DNA of 64,000 bases from Schizochytrium sp. CCTCC M209059 (lineage: Eukaryota > Sar > Bigyra > Thraustochytrida > Thraustochytriidae). The notes under the pieces are model-generated. The model ran no database searches. It was given only the letters and a program-made list of their open reading frames with translations, and had not been told where the DNA came from. Where the stretch lies: positions 331,186 through 395,185 of the forward strand of contig KN805399.1 of NCBI GenBank assembly GCA_000818945.1, read 5' to 3'. Shown in pieces: positions 59,544 to 64,000 of this stretch (within the stretch, counting starts at the first letter, position 1; the number at the start of each line of letters is the position of its first letter). A program made the translations under genes and the position numbers.

Positions 59544-60677
59544 ATGGAGGCGCGAGCTGGACGCCAGGGAAAGGAGCGCAGCGGCAGGAGGCGAAGGTCA
59601 ACGAGACCAATCGTAGCTCCTTCGACAGAAACCTTGGCGAACAGCACCCACAAGACATACAGATACCGAGAACGCGGAACTCGGCAGCATTTCGCCAATG
59701 ATGAAAAGGGAGACGTCTTGCACGAGCTGCGTCGTGTTTCGCACGATGCGGACACGCGCGTACGTCAACGACCGCAGAGCGCACGAAGAGTTGAGATGAC
59801 GAGCGTGGGTGCTACGAATTTCACCACAAATGGTTCATCCTTGCGTAGACCGCAGAGCGCTATGCCTAATGTCCGGTCATTTACGCGGCCAGGTGGCCCA
59901 TCCTTGGCACGTGATCGGCAAGAGAAGCCATCGGCCCCTAGACGGCCGTCATGCACACAACAGCGAGCCTCTTATTCGAATTGGCACCGCGGCTTCGAGG
60001 CGGACCTAAGCAAATTTGCTTCTGTGGCACTTCTCTGCCGTCTCAAGTTCGACCAAGCGAAGGTGATTTCCGGCGCGTGGACTGGCGAACCTGTTCGCCT
60101 TCGCACCGCGATGGCCCTGACGTGCATGGAGCGTCTTGCGGACTCACTTCCCAATGAGCAACGGGATCTCATGGCAGAGCTCGTGGACGAGGTCATGCGC
60201 AGTGTGTTTTATGACATTGCCAGACGGGACGTGGAACAAGAGCCTGTCACGGGCGCGGATGTGCTGGACACTGACGCGTATCAGACATTTTTCGACCGAT
60301 GCAAGGTGCTCTCTCGGGAGGTGAACACTTTACGCGCACAGATCTCTCAAATGCAGCAGGAACTCAAGCACTCCTCGAGAAGACCGCGACCAATGGCCTC
60401 GCGAAGTGCTGTGCAAGGGAAAGATTCCAGCGCGACAACCTGGGACGGGCGAACGGAAGATGAACCTGTGGATGCGGCAGAGCGCGCCGAGAACATCTCT
60501 TTCGAATTTGCCAGTCTCGACGGAAACACTCAGCGCCATCTCATTACCGATTTGGTGCTGGAGATGGCAGACAGTCCTTCGCTGGCCACGGCGCTAACGG
60601 TTGTGAATGGCATGAATGCAAGTGACCGAGCAGAACTGCTTGAAGTTCTGCGCTCGAACGCTTCGGATGCTTTGTAA
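59544..60677 (+). CDS. Hypothetical protein with RPQSA motifs and a C-terminal coiled coil; possible flagellar protein
   Basis: 377 aa from the ATG at 59544 (MEARAGRQGKERSGRRRRST). The first about 130 residues are basic and disordered, with two RPQSA motifs (about 77 and 102); such motifs are common in disordered parts of axonemal proteins. Residues about 145-250 form a helical domain (FASVALLCRLKFDQAKVISG, GEPVRLRTAMALTCMERLAD, LMAELVDEVMRSVFYDIARR). A coiled coil at about 255-275 (KVLSREVNTLRAQISQMQQE) follows, and the tail ends in a helical acidic region (SFEFASLDGNTQRHLITDLV). I do not recognise the family. Its head-to-head position with the p28 gene and the RPQSA motifs suggest a shared flagellar promoter, which is inference. 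Confidence 0.68.
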   Translation: MEARAGRQGKERSGRRRRSTRPIVAPSTETLANSTHKTYRYRERGTRQHFANDEKGDVLHELRRVSHDADTRVRQRPQSARRVEMTSVGATNFTTNGSSLRRPQSAMPNVRSFTRPGGPSLARDRQEKPSAPRRPSCTQQRASYSNWHRGFEADLSKFASVALLCRLKFDQAKVISGAWTGEPVRLRTAMALTCMERLADSLPNEQRDLMAELVDEVMRSVFYDIARRDVEQEPVTGADVLDTDAYQTFFDRCKVLSREVNTLRAQISQMQQELKHSSRRPRPMASRSAVQGKDSSATTWDGRTEDEPVDAAERAENISFEFASLDGNTQRHLITDLVLEMADSPSLATALTVVNGMNASDRAELLEVLRSNASDAL

Positions 60678-61138
60678 TGTGTATATGGATTAGAATAAAT
60701 GAATGAATGAATGAATGAATGAATGAATGAATGAATGAATGAATGAATGAATGATGAATACATGATGGCAGAGCATCCACGTTGAACCGCGCTGGCCCGT
60801 TTGCGGGCCGGAGGAAAACTCTCGAACGTGAATATGTTTCCAAAACTTGCGCTATCATTTCCAAGCCTACCTTTGGCAATTAGTTGATGCTTGATTTCAA
60901 AGTACGCTCTGAACGGAACGTTCGACTGGTAATTTTTCCGCGGCCATCAGCGTCATTGGCACCTTGTCTTAATGCCGCGCGTTGAAAATCCAGATGTACG
61001 TAGAGCATACCGGTAACATCTTAGAGACGGCATATAGCATTTAGTTTTACGATAAACTTTGTACGCATAAATCATGTTCATAGACACAGCAAATAATGAA
61101 ATGAAATCTTATAGTTTGAGGCCTCTGGTTTGCTAGCT
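60678..61138. repeat. Convergent 3' region with (ATGA)n
   Basis: (ATGA)n tetranucleotide array of about 14 units at 60698-60754, 20 bp after the stop codon of the preceding gene. The rest is A/T-rich. No coding signal; shadow frames translate the repeat. Confidence 0.7.
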
Positions 61139-63683
61139 TTATTGCTGCGGCTGCGAGCTGTTATTGCTGGTGCTGGCCTTTTTGATGCGAAGAATGCGGT
61201 CCGAGTCATCCTCAACCTGACGACGAAAGTCGCCGCTCGAGTAGGTGTTGACGAGACGACCGGGTGCACTTTGCTGATTCTGCAGCCCGAGAATCGACCG
61301 TGCCCAGCGCGCGAGGCGGATGTTGATGACGCGCCAGCGGCCGACAGAATGCCAGACTTCTGGATGGAGACGAAAAAGCGCGCGAATAGCCTTGCGCGGG
61401 ACAAAAAGGACCTCGGAAAAGGTCCAAAAGGCAATGGTGACAATCGGTGGCACCTCGGGTGCGTCCTTGGGAAAGAGCACATAGTCGTCCATGATTGTTC
61501 CTCCGCCCGCAAGGATGCGCATGCTTCGTGTGCGGATCGAATTGGCCTCGCAAATTGCTAGCACGCCCTCGCGAACGATAAAGACGCCACGCTTGGTCGC
61601 ATCCACGTTCCGCTCCAGGTACATGATCTCACCCGTGTCGTATTGATGAATTTCACAGAGCGATGCCACGCCTCCGATGGTGTGAAGATCAATGGCAAAG
61701 TGACGAAAGTAGCTCACGGTGAGGAGATCCTTGCGCACGAGAGCGAGGCAAAGACGGTTGCGCAGGCGTGGCGGCACCATCGACAGCACCGACGCCATTT
61801 CCGTGAGCTTCGTGCCGTCAGACTTGCCGCTGGATGCAATCATTTGCTTGTGCAAAAATTGGCGCGCATTGGTTGCGAGATGAGGATCGTCGAAAGGCAG
61901 TGGCTCCTCGTCATCCTCAACACGCTGAAAGTAACGAGAAAGTCGGTTGATTTGCCCGATGCGAGCCTGGAACTCCTTGGTGTGCTCTTGCATTTCTTCA
62001 AGGGTAGAAATCACGACTCCCAGGAAGAACGACCACATGAGGCCAGCGAAAAACATGAACACGGTTGTGTACCAGTACTCGGCAAGCGTGTGCGGCGTCA
62101 AATCTCCGTAACCAACCGAGGAGATGGTGGTGATGGCCCAGTAGAGGCTCAGTGTATAGCGTCCCATGGCGGCATTGATGCCATTACCGACAACGTCGAC
62201 GAGGCCTCCATTGTTGACGTAGGTTTGAAGCCAGTTCGGCTTTGAGTCATTGAGCACGTCCTGTTCGCGGAAGCTCCCTGCTTCGACGAGCGCCACAAAG
62301 CAGTACATACAGCCGCCCCAATGAGCAAAGAGGAGAAACATGGCCATGACAAAGACGAGGTGAAGAGCAGGTTGCTGCATTCGCATGCGCAGGTGTAAGA
62401 GACGGCTGTTGGTCTGGACAATGCGGTAGGCCCGGTTCAAACGAAAGATGCGGAGAATGTTGACAAAGGCCATGACGTTGATGCCACCGCCAATGTTGGT
62501 GTCCACAAAACGATAAATAATGTCCACCGGCAAACAGGCCAATACATCGATGATAAACCAGCCACGCAGGTAATGAAGCTGGATTCGCTTGCGACTGATC
62601 ACGGGACGACCCTGAGCATCAAAGTAGACGCGGTAAAAGTTGAGGGCCACGTCGATAATGAAGACGATATTGATGAAGGTAAAGACCAGAAAAGCCCAGC
62701 CCCGCTGGTACACGAGCTGGCCGTCTGAGATGCCGATCTGGAAAGGGACGTAGATGACGCAAAACAGGATGAGAAGAAGGATAAGGAGGTCCCAGGCGAG
62801 AATCCAGTCGCTGTTGGGGAAAATGACGCGGCCCGCAACGCCATCGAAGCGTTCGCGGACTTCCTGCCTAAACTCTTCAAGCTGTGACGAGGTCTCTGAG
62901 ACCTTTGTCAGCGTGGACTGGCTGTCGTCGTCGATGTCAACACGATAGTCGAGCTGAGGCATTGCAAATCCTTGGAGGGTGTTCTCGCTGCTGTTAATCA
63001 TGCCGGGGGAAATGACATCTGATTTGGAGTAAACCGGGGACTCCTCTTCCATGGCCAACGACGTTTCATTGTCATCATTCAAGGCGGCTTCTCGATCTAA
63101 ATATTGTGTGCTATAGGCCTTTGGCATTTCACGACGATTCCGCTCGGCTTGTTCTTGCGGCTCGGGGTCCTCTTCGTGTACTTCGTTCTCGTCTTGACCC
63201 CTTTCGCGGCGCTGGCGACGTACGGCCTCCCCTCCGTGCTCTCTTGCATCAGGCTTGGATCCAGCGGGAATAGTCTCCATGGGATCTTCTCCGTCATTGA
63301 GTTTGTCTGTCGCGTGATCACGCTCTTGCATTTCCTTGTCCTTGAAGCCGGCCTCTTCTTCATCGTCCTCGTCCTTTCGGAGCAGGGCGTCTTCTGCGGC
63401 GCTCAGCGATGAGCTAGGCTGTTTGTCCGGCTGTTGTTGTTGTTGTTGTTGTTGATGATGTTGTTGTTGTTGTTGTTGTTCTGACTGCTGTTGTTCTGAC
63501 TGCTTGGGCTGCGGAGGTTTCTTTTTCGAGCTATTCTCCTGTTGTTGTTGTTGTTGTTGTTGTTGCTGCTGCTGTTGTTGCTGCTGCTGCTGCGTCTTGG
63601 AGCCGCTTTTCTTTCCGTCTCCGAGCTTCAGGCCTGGGAGTCTCGAGCCTCTACGCGTCTGTGACTGTTGCTGCTGTTGCTGC

Positions 63684-63718
<35 letters not shown>

Positions 63719-63868
63719 GCCTGCAGCGGCTTTGCTTTGGCCATTCGCGCGGGATTTGGGCACCGCGTATCGCTTGGCGGCGCCGTCGACCGAGTCCACC
63801 GTGGACATCCACTGCAGCACCTGCGAGGGTCTCGAGCCGGGGAGGTCGTCATCGTCGTCCTCGGACAT
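61139..63868 (-). CDS. Voltage-gated K+ channel of the EAG/CNG type with cyclic-nucleotide-binding domain and polyQ N-terminus (start uncertain)
   Basis: 909 aa from the ATG at 63868, but the same frame stays open for all 44 codons to the window edge without another ATG, so the true start may lie outside. Residues 50-135 hold several polyQ runs from mixed CAG/CAA codons, with a His/Gln segment. S1 lies near 352-375 (DLLILLLILFCVIYVPF), S2 near 389-410, S3 near 432-453 and S4 near 468-494 with Arg/Lys spacing (ILRIFRLNRAYRIVQ). S5 is near 500-527 and the pore near 571-592 with the K+ filter SVGYGDL. S6 lies near 596-624, then a C-linker and a cyclic-nucleotide-binding fold at about 700-830 (GEIMYLERN, GVFIVREGVLAICE). 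The fold's phosphate-binding cassette is not obvious, so ligand binding is doubtful, as in EAG channels. Plasma or flagellar membrane likely. Confidence 0.9.
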
Positions 63869-64000
63869 GGCTCTCCACCCCGCGCCGCGCGCGTCGTCCC
63901 TGCGTTTGCCCTCCTGGGCGCCCGCGCTGCTCGCGCCCGCGCTCAGCCCGGACGAGCGCGCCTTGTCGAGGTTTTCCTCCTGGCCGCTCGCCGCGGCGCC

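Noticed and set aside
1..64000. CRISPR arrays, bacterial operons, phage or insertion sequences
   Set aside because: Eukaryotic gene structure throughout; the repeats are microsatellites and no transposase or integrase was recognised.

Overview
The window is nuclear DNA of a G+C-rich, intron-poor eukaryote that makes a flagellum. It carries an axonemal inner-arm dynein light chain (p28), an enkurin-domain protein and a DPY30-motif protein. It also carries mitochondrially targeted enzymes (trifunctional-protein alpha subunit, ACSS3-type acyl-CoA synthetase, pyruvate dehydrogenase E1 beta, Twinkle helicase), ribosomal protein eL27 and a nucleolin-like protein. Most genes are one open reading frame. 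The two spliced genes have one short GT-AG intron each, both with a GTAAGT donor and a CACAG acceptor. This style best fits a thraustochytrid/labyrinthulomycete stramenopile; that assignment is inference from gene content and architecture only.

Layout: 0-11.6 kb holds three paralogous large multi-pass membrane proteins (+,-,+), the first cut by the window edge. 12.2-13.0 kb has a small unknown gene, followed by 1.5 kb of microsatellite-rich DNA. 14.5-19.1 kb has two convergent mitochondrial acyl-CoA genes. 19.1-21.4 kb is non-coding, with a (GGCTT)n array and a perfect 173-bp duplication. 21.4-28.6 kb has nucleolin-like, enkurin-like, RPL27 and a coiled-coil basic protein. 30.1-32.9 kb has a putative chromatin protein. 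33.5-39.8 kb has PDHB and Twinkle on the minus strand around a gap-bearing non-coding block. 40.4-42.8 kb looks like a decayed gene. 43.3-51.2 kb has a RING/UBA-like protein, a CID/RS protein, the DPY30-motif protein and a probable myristoylated protein. 53.9-64 kb has a CAP-Gly/PPEF-type phosphatase with six EF-hands, p28, an unknown protein with RPQSA motifs, and a polyQ-bearing cyclic-nucleotide-type K+ channel whose start may lie beyond the right edge.

The most unusual non-coding signal is an inverted repeat, ACTTGC-N11-GCAAGT. It occurs four times with an identical spacer length, each time in an upstream region, including 210 bp before RPL27. The outer flank NNGGTAT is shared by several half-sites, so it looks like an undescribed dimeric promoter element. 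The most unusual genes are the membrane-protein trio and the CAP-Gly/phosphatase/EF-hand fusion. All calls rest on reading the sequence and on remembered family features; no searches were run.
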